Source of the DNA: an uncultured Prevotella sp.
GTDB lineage: Bacteria; Bacteroidota; Bacteroidia; Bacteroidales; Bacteroidaceae
Assembly: GCA_902477645.1 (NCBI GenBank)
Contig: CABSIA010000062.1
Location: 1 to 15,689 of the forward strand
Length of the DNA: 15,689 nt
Direction: 5' to 3'
In this document: in pieces, positions 1-5,954 of the stretch
How positions within the stretch are numbered: position 1 is the stretch's first letter
Layout: each line of letters opens with the position of its first letter
Made by a program: the position numbers and the translations under genes
Notes under the pieces: generated by a model
Databases searched by the model: none
Seen by the model: the letters and a program-made list of their open reading frames with translations, nothing else
Told to the model about the DNA's origin: nothing

Positions 1-457
1 CCGTCAGGCACTCTCCCGCCGTCTCGTCGAACTGCCGGCCGCAACTCAGCAGCGGCTCAAGCATGTCGACGGTTACAGATTTCACCTTGGCTCTTCCATG
101 TTGCCGCGTTTCAAGATGCAGCTTCAGCACCCTCACCCCCGAGAGAGTCTCCAGCCTGATGGTGTCGGTATCGGCAATACTTTTTTCATAAAGATACTTT
201 CCTATGCACCGGCTTGCGTTTCCGCACATCATCGCCTCCGAGCCGTCGGCATTGAATATCCTCATTGAGAAGTCGGCTTTCGTCTCGTCTGCCGGCTTTC
301 CTATCAATACAAGTCCGTCGCTGCCGACACCTGTATGGCGCGCGCTCCATTTTATGGAAACCTTGCCGGGGTCTGGTATGTTATATAATAAAGTATTTAC
401 ATAAATGTAGTCGTTTCCTGCCCCGTGCATCTTTGTGAAGTGAACTGTGCGTGTCAT
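1..457 (-). CDS. dapF: Diaminopimelate epimerase, N-terminal part (cut by window edge)
   Basis: Interconverts LL- and meso-2,6-diaminopimelate in the cytoplasm, feeding lysine and peptidoglycan synthesis. Only the first 152 residues are present; the gene continues past base 1. The N-terminus carries the family motif KMHGAGNDYIYV (residues 9-20), followed by SDGLV (46-50) and the catalytic cysteine motif AMMCGNASRC, with Cys78 in the position of the first catalytic cysteine. The start at 455-457 was chosen because the preceding residues MTRTVHFT fit the usual beta strand before KMHG; the next in-frame ATG (428-430) would remove it. It is divergent from the P-II remnant at 784 and has its own promoter-like box at 506-513. 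Nothing looks broken within the visible part. Identification is from motifs seen directly. Confidence 0.95.
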   Translation of the reverse strand, partial: MTRTVHFTKMHGAGNDYIYVNTLLYNIPDPGKVSIKWSARHTGVGSDGLVLIGKPADETKADFSMRIFNADGSEAMMCGNASRCIGKYLYEKSIADTDTIRLETLSGVRVLKLHLETRQHGRAKVKSVTVDMLEPLLSCGRQFDETAGECLT

Positions 458-505
458 ATTGTATGCTTTATTGTGTACATTCTGACATTTTGTCTAATTC
501 CGTTG

Positions 506-513
506 CAAAGTTA
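506..513 (-). promoter_or_regulatory. Bacteroidetes -7 box, likely dapF promoter
   Basis: Read on the minus strand this is TAACTTTG, a match to the Bacteroidetes -7 consensus TAnnTTTG. It lies about 50 nt before the dapF start codon, predicting a leader of roughly 40 nt. A clear TTG at -33 is not seen, so the call rests on the -7 box and its position. Confidence 0.6.
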
Positions 514-713
514 CGCCGTTTTGCTGAGAAATGGACACGGATATGGCATTTATCTACAAAAGAAAATGGTTAAGCTATCGAAATATAACACAAAGAGGGT
601 AATTTGGTTATAAACAGTAACTTATACTAATCTTTAACGAACAAAATGAAAGCAAAGGTGTTTTTGTGTTTACAAAAGGTGACAACAACAGTGCACGCAT
701 TAACAAAATGTTG

Positions 714-721
714 TAATTTTG
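714..721 (+). promoter_or_regulatory. Bacteroidetes -7 box, likely promoter of the interrupted P-II gene
   Basis: TAATTTTG matches TAnnTTTG and sits 62 nt before the ATG at 784. Transcription from here would now run into the cassette. No good -33 TTG at the right spacing was found. Confidence 0.55.
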
Positions 722-783
722 CACCGTAAACATTACAAAACGACAGAAAATATAGATTTATACAAATAAAAAGAGAGGTTAGT

Positions 784-864
784 ATGAAGAAAATTGAGGC
801 GATTATTCGCAAAACCAAGTTTGATTGCGCAAATTATTTTTCACGTCCTGGCTTGCCAGTGTAG
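784..864 (+). pseudogene. Nitrogen regulatory protein P-II, first 14 codons only
   Basis: The reading frame starts MKKIEAIIRKTKFD, which is the conserved N-terminal strand of P-II proteins (GlnB/GlnK; E. coli GlnB starts MKKIDAIIKPFKLDD). After Asp14 (base 825) P-II similarity ends; 12 unrelated residues follow and a TAG occurs at 862-864. P-II proteins are normally about 112 residues and carry a uridylylated or otherwise modified T-loop near residue 51, all missing here. They report nitrogen status (2-oxoglutarate, ATP/ADP) to ammonium transport and glutamine metabolism. The remainder of the gene is not in the window. The position, downstream of a plausible promoter and divergent from dapF, suggests a native gene interrupted at about 825. 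GlnB and GlnK cannot be told apart from so little sequence, so no symbol is given. Confidence 0.8.
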
Positions 865-883
865 GATAATTCACCTATCTTTG
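848..883 (+). promoter_or_regulatory. Promoter with operator-like dyad for the 63-residue gene
   Basis: TTG at 853-855 and TATCTTTG at 876-883 match the Bacteroidetes -33/-7 elements with 20 nt between them, the normal spacing. The -33 element lies inside a perfect dyad CTGGC-TT-GCCAG (848-859), a plausible repressor site. The start codon at 907 follows about 17 nt after the expected transcription start. Confidence 0.7.
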
Positions 884-906
884 CGGAAAACTAAAAACTT
901 AATCAA

Positions 907-1098
907 ATGGACGCACGCGACTACATTATGAGAATCCTCGGTTCGGGGGGGGTAATTTCCAATAAAGATATACGGAAAATGCCGTTTCCTACAGGCGAGG
1001 TGCTCAGGGCTATACAGCATTTGGCCGACGAGGAGGAGATTACGGCGGAGAAGGGAGACAGCTTCGACGAGGTGACAATACGAAAACGGAGCCGTTAA
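907..1098 (+). CDS. Small hypothetical protein, possibly winged-helix
   Basis: A 63-residue product of unrecognised family. It begins MDARDYIMRILGSGGV, and the middle segment (about residues 19-45, ISNKDIRKMPFPTGEVLRAI and onward) reads like a helix-turn-helix followed by a basic C-terminus ending RKRSR. This is compatible with a small winged-helix DNA-binding protein, but only by general appearance. It is supported as a real gene by a good promoter just upstream (853-883) and a hairpin overlapping its stop codon (1086-1118). It is the only plus-strand gene at the left end of the cassette and converges on the primase gene. A run of eight G (945-952) falls within codons 13-15, where slippage would shift the frame. 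It could serve as the regulator of the cassette; this is inference from position. Confidence 0.6.
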   Translation: MDARDYIMRILGSGGVISNKDIRKMPFPTGEVLRAIQHLADEEEITAEKGDSFDEVTIRKRSR

Positions 1099-1118
1099 AA
1101 AAACATTAGCGGCTCCGT
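1086..1118. terminator. Bidirectional hairpin terminator between convergent genes
   Basis: ACGGAGCCG (1086-1094) pairs perfectly with CGGCTCCGT (1110-1118), and the stem can be extended by TTAA/TTAG inside. The left arm overlaps the stop codon of the 63-residue gene at 1096-1098 closely. It lies between that gene and the converging primase gene, so it can end transcripts from both sides. T-rich sequence follows on the plus strand (ATAATTTCTTATT). Confidence 0.7.
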
Positions 1119-1122
1119 GATA

Positions 1123-1156
1123 ATTTCTTATTACTTAAAAACTTAACGCTTATCGG
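1123..1156 (-). repeat. TAAG-stepped repeat, copy R1
   Basis: 34 bp that differ from copy R2 (5411-5444) at a single base. Read on the minus strand it has four TAAG tetramers (plus-strand CTTA at 1127, 1134, 1142 and 1149) at steps of 7, 8 and 7. It lies directly behind the primase stop codon. The function is unknown; it could be a multi-site protein-binding element or an RNA processing signal. Confidence 0.8.
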
Positions 1157-1157
1157 C

Positions 1158-3821
1158 TTATCTCTGCAGAGTTATGCCGTCTATGTTTTCTTTTATCTTC
1201 TCCCATTTCTCGTCTCCTGTTTTCTTTATGCAACCGTTCCTCACGAGCTTGCTTATTGCGTCACGCGCAGATGCGTCGGTGGCGTAATATATGCGTATGT
1301 CGTTGAAAACGAATGTTTTAGGCAGCTTGAAGTAGTTCTGCGCAAATTTTGTTTTTCTGAGCCGCGGTTTCTTCAGCGACTCGTCTTCCTCGATTGCTGT
1401 CAGCAGAGCCTCGCCCCACTGGTATATGCTTATGAACATAAGGTAGTCGCCTATGAGCCGCGCAAACTCTATGTCAGAGTCGAGCACGTCGAGTCTCTCG
1501 CCCGGTTTCAGCAGTCCGTGGGCAAATTTGCCAAGGTTGCGGTCTATAATCCGCGGCAGCGTATATCGCATCATGTAGATTGGTATGCGCTTGCGGAAAT
1601 ATTCCACGCATGCGTCGTCTTCCAATCTCGCCTGCTCGCATTGCGAGTTGCACCAGTCGTAGCAGAAGTCGCTCAGTCGCAGGCAGTCTGTAATGTTCAC
1701 ACGGATCTTGTCGAACTCCATCACCCTGCGGCGTATGCGGCTCTTTCTGGCTTTCTCGGCCTCGTCGTCGGGCATCACGGAGTTGTAGTTCTTGGTTATC
1801 ATGCGGTAGTCTGTCGACGGCATTATCCACAGTGCCATGCGTGTTATGTAGCCGTCGGTTATGCTTCCTCCGCGCATTTTCTTGCGCAGTGCGTCCATGG
1901 TTCCCGATATCACCTGGTTCCAGTTCACCTGTATGAGTCCGTTGGCCGACTGCTCGTTGGCATAGTCAACGCCCGCATACTCGTTCTGAAACGATTTCAG
2001 CTCGAGATCGAGCTTTCCCGCCCACGAGCCTACCTGCACCCTCAGGGCGGTGGCGAGCTCAGACTCGAGTGTGAACAGGTGCAGGTGCAGTGTCTCGTCG
2101 TCATTGTCCACGGCATCCTGCAGACGCTGGTAGAGCTTGGCGTTCGATATTGTCGACGGTACTTTGCGTACTGGATAGTGCGGACGTTTCGGCGCCTCTC
2201 CTTTTGCGTCTTTGCTCGATGTGGTCATGCGCTCTTTTTTCTCACGGTACTCACGCTCCATCGTGCGGTAGCTGTCGTCCTGGTTCTGCATCATCGTCAT
2301 CAGCTCCCTGTCCATGTCTATTATGAACGATTTTCCGCTCGCCGCCTGTCCTATTATGTATGTGAGGTACGAGAATCTGTAGTTCTTGCCGTCGTAGAAC
2401 GGAAACGAGCACCGGGTCAGGTATGTGCCGTACATGCATCCGGCCGCCAGCACTCCGCCGAGCTTGTTCACGTCTTCAAGGCGGGCGCATGCGTCGGCAT
2501 ACAGGTCGCCTTCAACGAGCAGCGGGCGCAGGCGGTCTGCCCAGTGCTGGTAGTCTATCTTTGTCTGCGGCAACTGGTCGCCAAGCGGGTCTTTGCCTAT
2601 CTCCCTCGCTATGCCGCAGAGCTTCATTACCTGCTTCACCGTCGAGGGATAGTCGGCGTAGTAGCGGTACGAGCATGCGGCCTCGGCAATCTTCCTTATC
2701 TCGTCCTCGCCACGCTCGGCGGCCACGTCCTTTGCCACATGGCACAGCATCATTACCCTTGCCACACGCTCCTTGTCGAAGTCGCACATGTAGCGTATGT
2801 CCTTGGCCATTTTCAGCAGCCACTGGTGGCGGCCGCCAGTCTGCGGCAGCCCCGCCACCTCGCAGTATTTCTCTATAATTGATCTGAAAGCGACTCCGCC
2901 AAACTCAGCATCCTTTTCCGCAGCCGTATCATGCGCCGCAGCAGTCTCAGCAGCGTCATTCCCAGTATTCCGGGGGCTGTCCGCATCTGCCCCGATATTA
3001 TGCCCGTCTGCCAATACATGAGTCTCGCCAGATGGTGGCCTGCGAACGATGTCGGCACCACTGCCAGTATCATGGCAAGCTTCACCACCCAAAAAGCCGC
3101 CAGAAGGGTTATTGTCACTGACCCCAGCAGCAGCTGAAGTACGAACTGCGGCACGGCTGAGACTGCCGTCACGATAGCCACCGCCAAATATCTCATCGAA
3201 TTTCTCATTGTTGTAGTTAAAAATTTCGTTGTTAATGTAAACAATATCGTCTTTGCTCGGGCAGAACGAGAGCCTTGCAGGGTCTTTGCAGGCAGAGTCG
3301 AATTCGCAGCACAGCTTCATTGAGAGAAAACGCTGGTTGTCGGCTATGTTGCCTATTTCGGCATCCGCCTTGGCTACAAACTTCAAGCCGTGGCCGCTTG
3401 CGGTTTTAAAAGCAAGCAATATGGTTGAACCGTAATAATGCGTCGCTCTCAAAATAAGTTCCTGCATTGTGTCAGCTGTCAGGTGGTCTATGTCGAGAAT
3501 GTAAAGCCCGTTGAGCACGGCGGCCGAGTTTTTGCGCCACGCCCCGGTGAAGCCTTTCTTCGACTGGGTCTCACGGAACCACGCCTGGAACACCAGTGCC
3601 GGGATGCGCCGCTTTGCCTTTGCCTTTGCCGCCTCGTACTGTTTTATCAGCAGGCTGCGGTCTTGGGTCGGCTCCTGTGCGCCCGCCTCGTCTATCAGTC
3701 TCTGGTAGTGGCGGGCGTCGGATATGCTGCCCACGGTTGCGGAGCATGTGGTAAGCTCCTCGAACACCTCCCGCGTGCATGGCACGCAGGGGGAGAAAAA
3801 GTTTTTCTGATATACAAACAT
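1158..3821 (-). CDS. BT4734/VirE_N-type primase-helicase (DUF3987-like)
   Basis: An 887-residue protein of the Bacteroidetes family with a primase-like N-terminal domain joined to a P-loop ATPase. Residues about 70-200 hold the primase-like part: the acidic motif LYILDIDHL with Asp110 and Asp112, and a later DPARLSFCPSKDDIVYIN segment (180-197). Residues about 214-308 form a low-complexity Ala/Gly/Asp-rich linker. Around 320-400 lies a helical region (TGGRHQWLLKMAKDI). The ATPase has a Walker A motif GQAASGKS (491-498, Lys497) and a following acidic TLESELATAL segment (Glu586, Glu588) as a Walker B candidate. By family knowledge such proteins prime and unwind DNA in mobile elements; the activity here is inferred. 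The start codon immediately follows the stop of the upstream 155-residue gene, so it is last in the minus-strand operon. No frameshift or truncation is seen. Confidence 0.85.
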   Translation of the reverse strand: MFVYQKNFFSPCVPCTREVFEELTTCSATVGSISDARHYQRLIDEAGAQEPTQDRSLLIKQYEAAKAKAKRRIPALVFQAWFRETQSKKGFTGAWRKNSAAVLNGLYILDIDHLTADTMQELILRATHYYGSTILLAFKTASGHGLKFVAKADAEIGNIADNQRFLSMKLCCEFDSACKDPARLSFCPSKDDIVYINNEIFNYNNEKFDEIFGGGYRDGSLSRAAVRTSAAAGVSDNNPSGGFLGGEACHDTGSGADIVRRPPSGETHVLADGHNIGADADSPRNTGNDAAETAAAHDTAAEKDAEFGGVAFRSIIEKYCEVAGLPQTGGRHQWLLKMAKDIRYMCDFDKERVARVMMLCHVAKDVAAERGEDEIRKIAEAACSYRYYADYPSTVKQVMKLCGIAREIGKDPLGDQLPQTKIDYQHWADRLRPLLVEGDLYADACARLEDVNKLGGVLAAGCMYGTYLTRCSFPFYDGKNYRFSYLTYIIGQAASGKSFIIDMDRELMTMMQNQDDSYRTMEREYREKKERMTTSSKDAKGEAPKRPHYPVRKVPSTISNAKLYQRLQDAVDNDDETLHLHLFTLESELATALRVQVGSWAGKLDLELKSFQNEYAGVDYANEQSANGLIQVNWNQVISGTMDALRKKMRGGSITDGYITRMALWIMPSTDYRMITKNYNSVMPDDEAEKARKSRIRRRVMEFDKIRVNITDCLRLSDFCYDWCNSQCEQARLEDDACVEYFRKRIPIYMMRYTLPRIIDRNLGKFAHGLLKPGERLDVLDSDIEFARLIGDYLMFISIYQWGEALLTAIEEDESLKKPRLRKTKFAQNYFKLPKTFVFNDIRIYYATDASARDAISKLVRNGCIKKTGDEKWEKIKENIDGITLQR

Positions 3822-4289
3822 TTATTTCTGATCGTTAAAGTTGTTGATTGTGTCCTCTGCCAGGTAAAGCTCTGACAAGAGCCTCGCCACCAGCACGTTT
3901 GTGCGGTTTATCACGGCCTGATGGCTCGACAGCGGTATTTTCATATAGATTTTCAGCTCTTTTTGCGCCGCGCGCACCTTCAGGTCGTCGTAGTCGGTGA
4001 TGCTTACATCCCGGAGGCTCACCTTCGGAAATGGCTTCTTCATCTTGGCCGACAGCTGCCGCAGGCTCTTCACCATCTCGGCGGCGGGGTCGGCGCACGA
4101 GCCGTCGCACACCAGATGTGCCACTATCGAGTTGCGCCTGCCGTTGGTCTCGTAGATCTTGTTTTTGCCCAAGCTGACGATGTTCAGCTGCTGTGCCTCC
4201 CCTTTTTCGCTCGGGGCAAAAGTGAACTCGTCGCCGTCGTAGGTGGCGTAGCCCCTGATTTTGCGCTTGCCGTTAGTCTCTGTAGCCAT
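3822..4289 (-). CDS. Hypothetical protein, primase-operon member
   Basis: A 155-residue protein that I do not recognise. The N-terminal third (to about residue 60) is polar and strand-like (RKIRGYATYDGDEFTFAP); the central part has two cysteines (LVCDGSC, about 58-64) that are too few for an obvious zinc site; residues about 68-85 are basic and helical (MVKSLRQLSAKMKKPFPK), and the C-terminal third is a helix-rich segment ending in NNFNDQK. There is no signal peptide or membrane segment. Its stop codon abuts the primase start (3821) and 12 nt separate it from the upstream 97-residue gene, so it is almost certainly co-transcribed and translationally linked with the primase. A role as primase partner or DNA-binding accessory protein is a guess from position only. 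Confidence 0.75.
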   Translation of the reverse strand: MATETNGKRKIRGYATYDGDEFTFAPSEKGEAQQLNIVSLGKNKIYETNGRRNSIVAHLVCDGSCADPAAEMVKSLRQLSAKMKKPFPKVSLRDVSITDYDDLKVRAAQKELKIYMKIPLSSHQAVINRTNVLVARLLSELYLAEDTINNFNDQK

Positions 4290-4301
4290 ATTCTGATTGT
4301 G

Positions 4302-4595
4302 TTAGAACGGATAAACCGCATTGATTTTTATGTCTGTAAATGCCTTTTCGTTACCGTCACGTGTATATTCACGGCTGACGATGTCGAAGCTCACGGCCGA
4401 CAGGGTCTGCAGCAGGGCGTTGTTGTCGTTGCGCAGGCCTACGGCCGCCGTGCCCGCCAGTGTGCCCTTGAAATGGCTTGCGCCCGAGCGCATCCACAGC
4501 TCACGCTCCTTTACCGTAACTGTCTGCCCCTCCTTGTTGGTGAACGAGCGGTCTGTCAGCTCGCCAACCTTCGTAATCATTACAATTGCTTCCAT
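4302..4595 (-). CDS. Possible OB-fold single-strand DNA-binding protein
   Basis: A 97-residue protein with alternating hydrophobic strands and aromatic/basic positions: MEAIVMITKVGEL, then a KEGQTVTVKERELWMRSG segment, a GTLAG turn, a central polar loop, and a C-terminal DIVSREYTRDGNEKAFTDIKINAVYPF-like strand pair (about 71-97). This pattern is what an OB-fold SSB or PriB-like protein looks like, and the position between a peptidase gene and a primase gene fits a replication accessory role. I see no diagnostic motif, so the assignment is tentative. It is 12 nt upstream of the 155-residue gene and 21 nt downstream of the 49-residue gene, within one operon. The start MEAIVMI was chosen as the only good ATG; an in-frame ATG at codon 6 is also possible. 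Confidence 0.7.
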   Translation of the reverse strand: MEAIVMITKVGELTDRSFTNKEGQTVTVKERELWMRSGASHFKGTLAGTAAVGLRNDNNALLQTLSAVSFDIVSREYTRDGNEKAFTDIKINAVYPF

Positions 4596-4616
4596 AGTCT
4601 CTTTGTGTGTTTAAGT

Positions 4617-4766
4617 TTAAAAATTTACTATAACCACTCTGTTTTCAGCAGAGTGGAATTCTATCCTAAAAATATCGTTATCGCGCCAGTACCCGGCCTC
4701 ATGACACATCACCTCCGCGTCTTCCGGATATTCCGAAAGTGCGTTCTCAAGCTCGCAAACTGTCAT
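4617..4766 (-). CDS. Small acidic hypothetical protein, 49 residues
   Basis: Translating the minus strand from 4766 gives a 49-residue protein beginning MTVCELENALSEYPEDAEVM and ending NRVVIVNF, with the stop at 4617-4619. The opening pattern (M-T-V-x-E-L-x-x-x-L, then P-x-D-A-E-V) is common in short phage and plasmid proteins of unknown function. Its ATG overlaps the stop codon of the M15 peptidase gene as ATGA (4763-4766), a classic translational-coupling arrangement, and the next gene follows after 21 nt. Those two points are the main reasons to accept so short a gene. It is acidic and probably cytoplasmic. No function can be assigned. Confidence 0.7.
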   Translation of the reverse strand: MTVCELENALSEYPEDAEVMCHEAGYWRDNDIFRIEFHSAENRVVIVNF

Positions 4767-5227
4767 AATAGTGTGAATTTGTTGTTTACAATCAGTTTGC
4801 CGAGGCCAAGTATCTCCCTGCGGTTTTTATTGGGCCCCACGTAGCTCACGTGTATCCACCACCTGCTGCCCGTCTGCTCCACTATCATCTGGTCGAAGTC
4901 TATGCGGCCGCGCAGGACGGCAAGCACAGTCTCCTTTGCGGCCGACTGGCTGGCGCAGTTTATGTCGGCCGCCTGGCCTCGCGTGTGCTGGCTGTTGGCC
5001 ACTCCGCCCACCTTGGCGTTCAGTACTGGGCAGCGGTATCCGCTGTTTATCGCCACAGGACGGCCGAGCTGCCCGCGCAGCGGCTCGAGCAAAAAAACGC
5101 AGAGATTTACGAGGGAAACTTTCTCGATTTGTGATGGCTCGTTTTTGATGCCGTACTTTTGCGCTGTTGCGCTTCTGGTCAATTCATCGAGCGTGAAATG
5201 CGCTGACAGCTGAATTCTTTTTGTCAT
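4763..5227 (-). CDS. M15-family (peptidase_M15_3-like) murein peptidase
   Basis: A 154-residue single-domain protein of the D-Ala-D-Ala carboxypeptidase / L-Ala-D-Glu endopeptidase type. Visible motifs: FTLDEL (11-16), the substrate-loop motif INSGYRCPVLN (60-70), the first zinc ligands SQHTRGQAADI with His81 and Asp88, a conserved acidic residue in MIVEQ (Glu118 region) and the second histidine WWIHVSY (His126). This set is the M15 zinc-peptidase signature, so the enzyme should cut peptide cross-links of peptidoglycan. There is no signal peptide, as is usual for phage endolysins released through a holin; the two-helix protein at 6709 is a candidate partner. In Bacteroides similar cassettes a peptidoglycan amidase occupies this role. 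It overlaps the next gene by 4 nt and is preceded by the large dyad at 5285-5444. Confidence 0.88.
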   Translation of the reverse strand: MTKRIQLSAHFTLDELTRSATAQKYGIKNEPSQIEKVSLVNLCVFLLEPLRGQLGRPVAINSGYRCPVLNAKVGGVANSQHTRGQAADINCASQSAAKETVLAVLRGRIDFDQMIVEQTGSRWWIHVSYVGPNKNRREILGLGKLIVNNKFTLL

Positions 5228-5284
5228 AATGTTTAAAATTTTTTTATTGTGTTAGACATAAATGTTGTGTGTGTTTCTGTTTAG

Positions 5285-5318
5285 CCGATAAGCGTTAAGT
5301 TTTTAAGCATTAAGGATT
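5285..5318 (+). repeat. TAAG-stepped repeat, copy R3
   Basis: 34 bp in the opposite orientation to R1 and R2. The first 25 bases equal the reverse complement of R2, and I count three mismatches overall. It contains four TAAG-type steps, the last one slightly altered. It lies 57 nt upstream of the M15 peptidase start and forms the outer left arm of the dyad centred at 5364/5365. Confidence 0.8.
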
Positions 5319-5341
5319 TACGCCATGCGTATGTCTTTTTT

Positions 5342-5387
5342 TTTATTATATATATATTATTATATATAATAATATATATATAATAAA
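5342..5387. repeat. 46-bp perfect AT-only palindrome
   Basis: Every base from 5342 to 5364 pairs with its mirror partner from 5387 back to 5365, with no mismatch and no spacer. It consists only of A and T and is preceded by a T run (5336-5341 and beyond). It can extrude as a cruciform in DNA or form a long hairpin in RNA. It sits in the 221-nt gap between DUF4248 and the M15 gene. Confidence 0.95.
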
Positions 5388-5410
5388 CCCAAAATGTAAA
5401 ATATATTCTG

Positions 5411-5444
5411 ATTTCTTATTGCTTAAAAACTTAACGCTTATCGG
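5411..5444 (-). repeat. TAAG-stepped repeat, copy R2
   Basis: 34 bp, one base different from R1 and in the same orientation, 4.3 kb away. It starts 4 nt after the DUF4248 stop codon (5449-5451) in the direction of that gene. It is the outer right arm of the dyad with R3. Confidence 0.85.
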
Positions 5445-5448
5445 AGAG

Positions 5449-5673
5449 TTACGGCTCGCCCAGCAGCTCGTAGATGGCGAGCGTCATCCGTGGAGTGAGG
5501 TATGTGTGTCTCATGGTGAACCCCATTTGCCCGAGCCGCTCCGACAGCTCGGAGTTCAGGGCAATCCACTCCCTTAGCTTGCGCCGCGCCTGCCGCTCCG
5601 AGAGCGACGGGAAATAGCTCATGGCCAGCTCGCCGAAGGTCAGCGTTTTCTTTCGTGTTGTCTTTGTTGTCAT
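5449..5673 (-). CDS. DUF4248-family protein
   Basis: A 74-residue basic protein resembling the DUF4248 family that is widespread in Bacteroidales accessory regions. The hallmarks seen are the motif ELAMSYFPSLSERQARRKLREWI (about residues 15-37, consisting of the pattern ELA-Y-P, then S-x-x-A-x-x-L-x-x-W), a central LSERLGQMGF and a C-terminal LTPRMTLAIYELLGEP. The pattern suggests a helical DNA-binding domain, but the family has no established function. These genes are commonly found with VirE_N/DUF3987 proteins, HU-like proteins and cell-wall hydrolases, which is exactly the company here. It is the first gene of the minus-strand group with a promoter box only about 20 nt upstream, so the leader is very short. 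Start chosen at 5671-5673; no other ATG fits the family. Confidence 0.8.
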   Translation of the reverse strand: MTTKTTRKKTLTFGELAMSYFPSLSERQARRKLREWIALNSELSERLGQMGFTMRHTYLTPRMTLAIYELLGEP

Positions 5674-5693
5674 TGGTGTGTGCGTTTAGTGTG

Positions 5694-5701
5694 CAAATTT
5701 A
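5694..5701 (-). promoter_or_regulatory. -7 box of the DUF4248 promoter
   Basis: On the minus strand this reads TAAATTTG, matching TAnnTTTG. It is 20 nt before the DUF4248 start codon. No TTG was found at -33, but the 13-base T run at 5749-5761 (A run on the transcribed orientation) lies upstream and might act as an UP-like element. Confidence 0.55.
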
Positions 5702-5874
5702 CGGTGGCGAAATTAAAGAAACGAAACATATTTTCAAAATCGTTTGTGTTTTTTTTTTTTTGTTAACGTTTGACAGGCAAAATTATGCGGTATTTGTGTA
5801 TATATGCAATTATACGGATAATTATACAGACGCTTGCGACGAGGTGTGAATGTTAACAAATGTAAACACAAGTG

Positions 5875-5934
5875 ACATATCCGGACATATTCGGACATAT
5901 CTGGACAAGTACGGACGGATACGGACATTCCGCC
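5875..5934 (+). repeat. 10-bp tandem array, six units
   Basis: Units start at 5875, 5885, 5895, 5905, 5915 and 5925, each 10 bp, with consensus ACATATNCGG. The first three are the best (ACATATCCGG, ACATATTCGG, ACATATCTGG); the others keep AC....ACGG or ACATTC. The period of about one helical turn puts all units on the same face of DNA. The array ends 12 bp before the -7 box of the HU promoter, so it covers the -33 region. Confidence 0.85.
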
Positions 5935-5946
5935 GTGAGGATGTTG

Positions 5947-5954
5947 TATATTTG
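5947..5954 (+). promoter_or_regulatory. -7 box of the HU-like gene promoter
   Basis: TATATTTG matches TAnnTTTG. The predicted start at about 5961 gives a leader of about 147 nt before the ATG at 6108. There is no TTG at -33; instead the 10-bp array occupies that position, which hints at activator-dependent or repressed transcription. Confidence 0.6.

Larger units (their letters stand above)
458..783. promoter_or_regulatory. Divergent intergenic region between dapF and the P-II remnant
   Basis: A 326-nt AT-rich stretch without a credible gene. It holds one promoter-like box for each flanking gene (506-513 minus, 714-721 plus). Between them I see nothing with strong symmetry or repeat structure. 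Short reading frames in it, such as one starting at 646, do not look like proteins. Confidence 0.7.
5285..5444. other. 160-bp nested dyad (R3, palindrome, R2 on one axis)
   Basis: R3 (5285-5318) and R2 (5411-5444) are inverted copies; each is separated from the 46-bp palindrome by exactly 23 nt (5319-5341 and 5388-5410), so all three share the axis 5364/5365. The 23-nt spacers are not complementary to each other. Such a layout suggests a protein-binding or DNA-melting site (replication origin, resolution or nicking site) rather than an ordinary terminator. This is seen directly; the function is inferred. Confidence 0.75.

Noticed and set aside
646..729. Short plus-strand frame in the dapF/P-II intergenic region
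   Set aside because: 27 codons, overlaps the P-II promoter box, no supporting start context.
1518..2882. Long open frame (454 codons) on the plus strand opposite the primase gene
   Set aside because: It is an antisense shadow: composition is rich in Cys, His, Tyr and Val without any domain pattern, while the minus strand carries clear primase and Walker motifs.
3921..4844. 307-codon plus-strand frame opposite the small operon genes
   Set aside because: It spans four minus-strand genes with overlapping, coupled starts and has no recognisable protein features.
5285..5444. Hairpin telomere site for a protelomerase
   Set aside because: The AT-rich nested palindrome looks similar in outline, but no protelomerase or tyrosine-recombinase gene is in the window and genes continue on both sides; kept only as a remote possibility.
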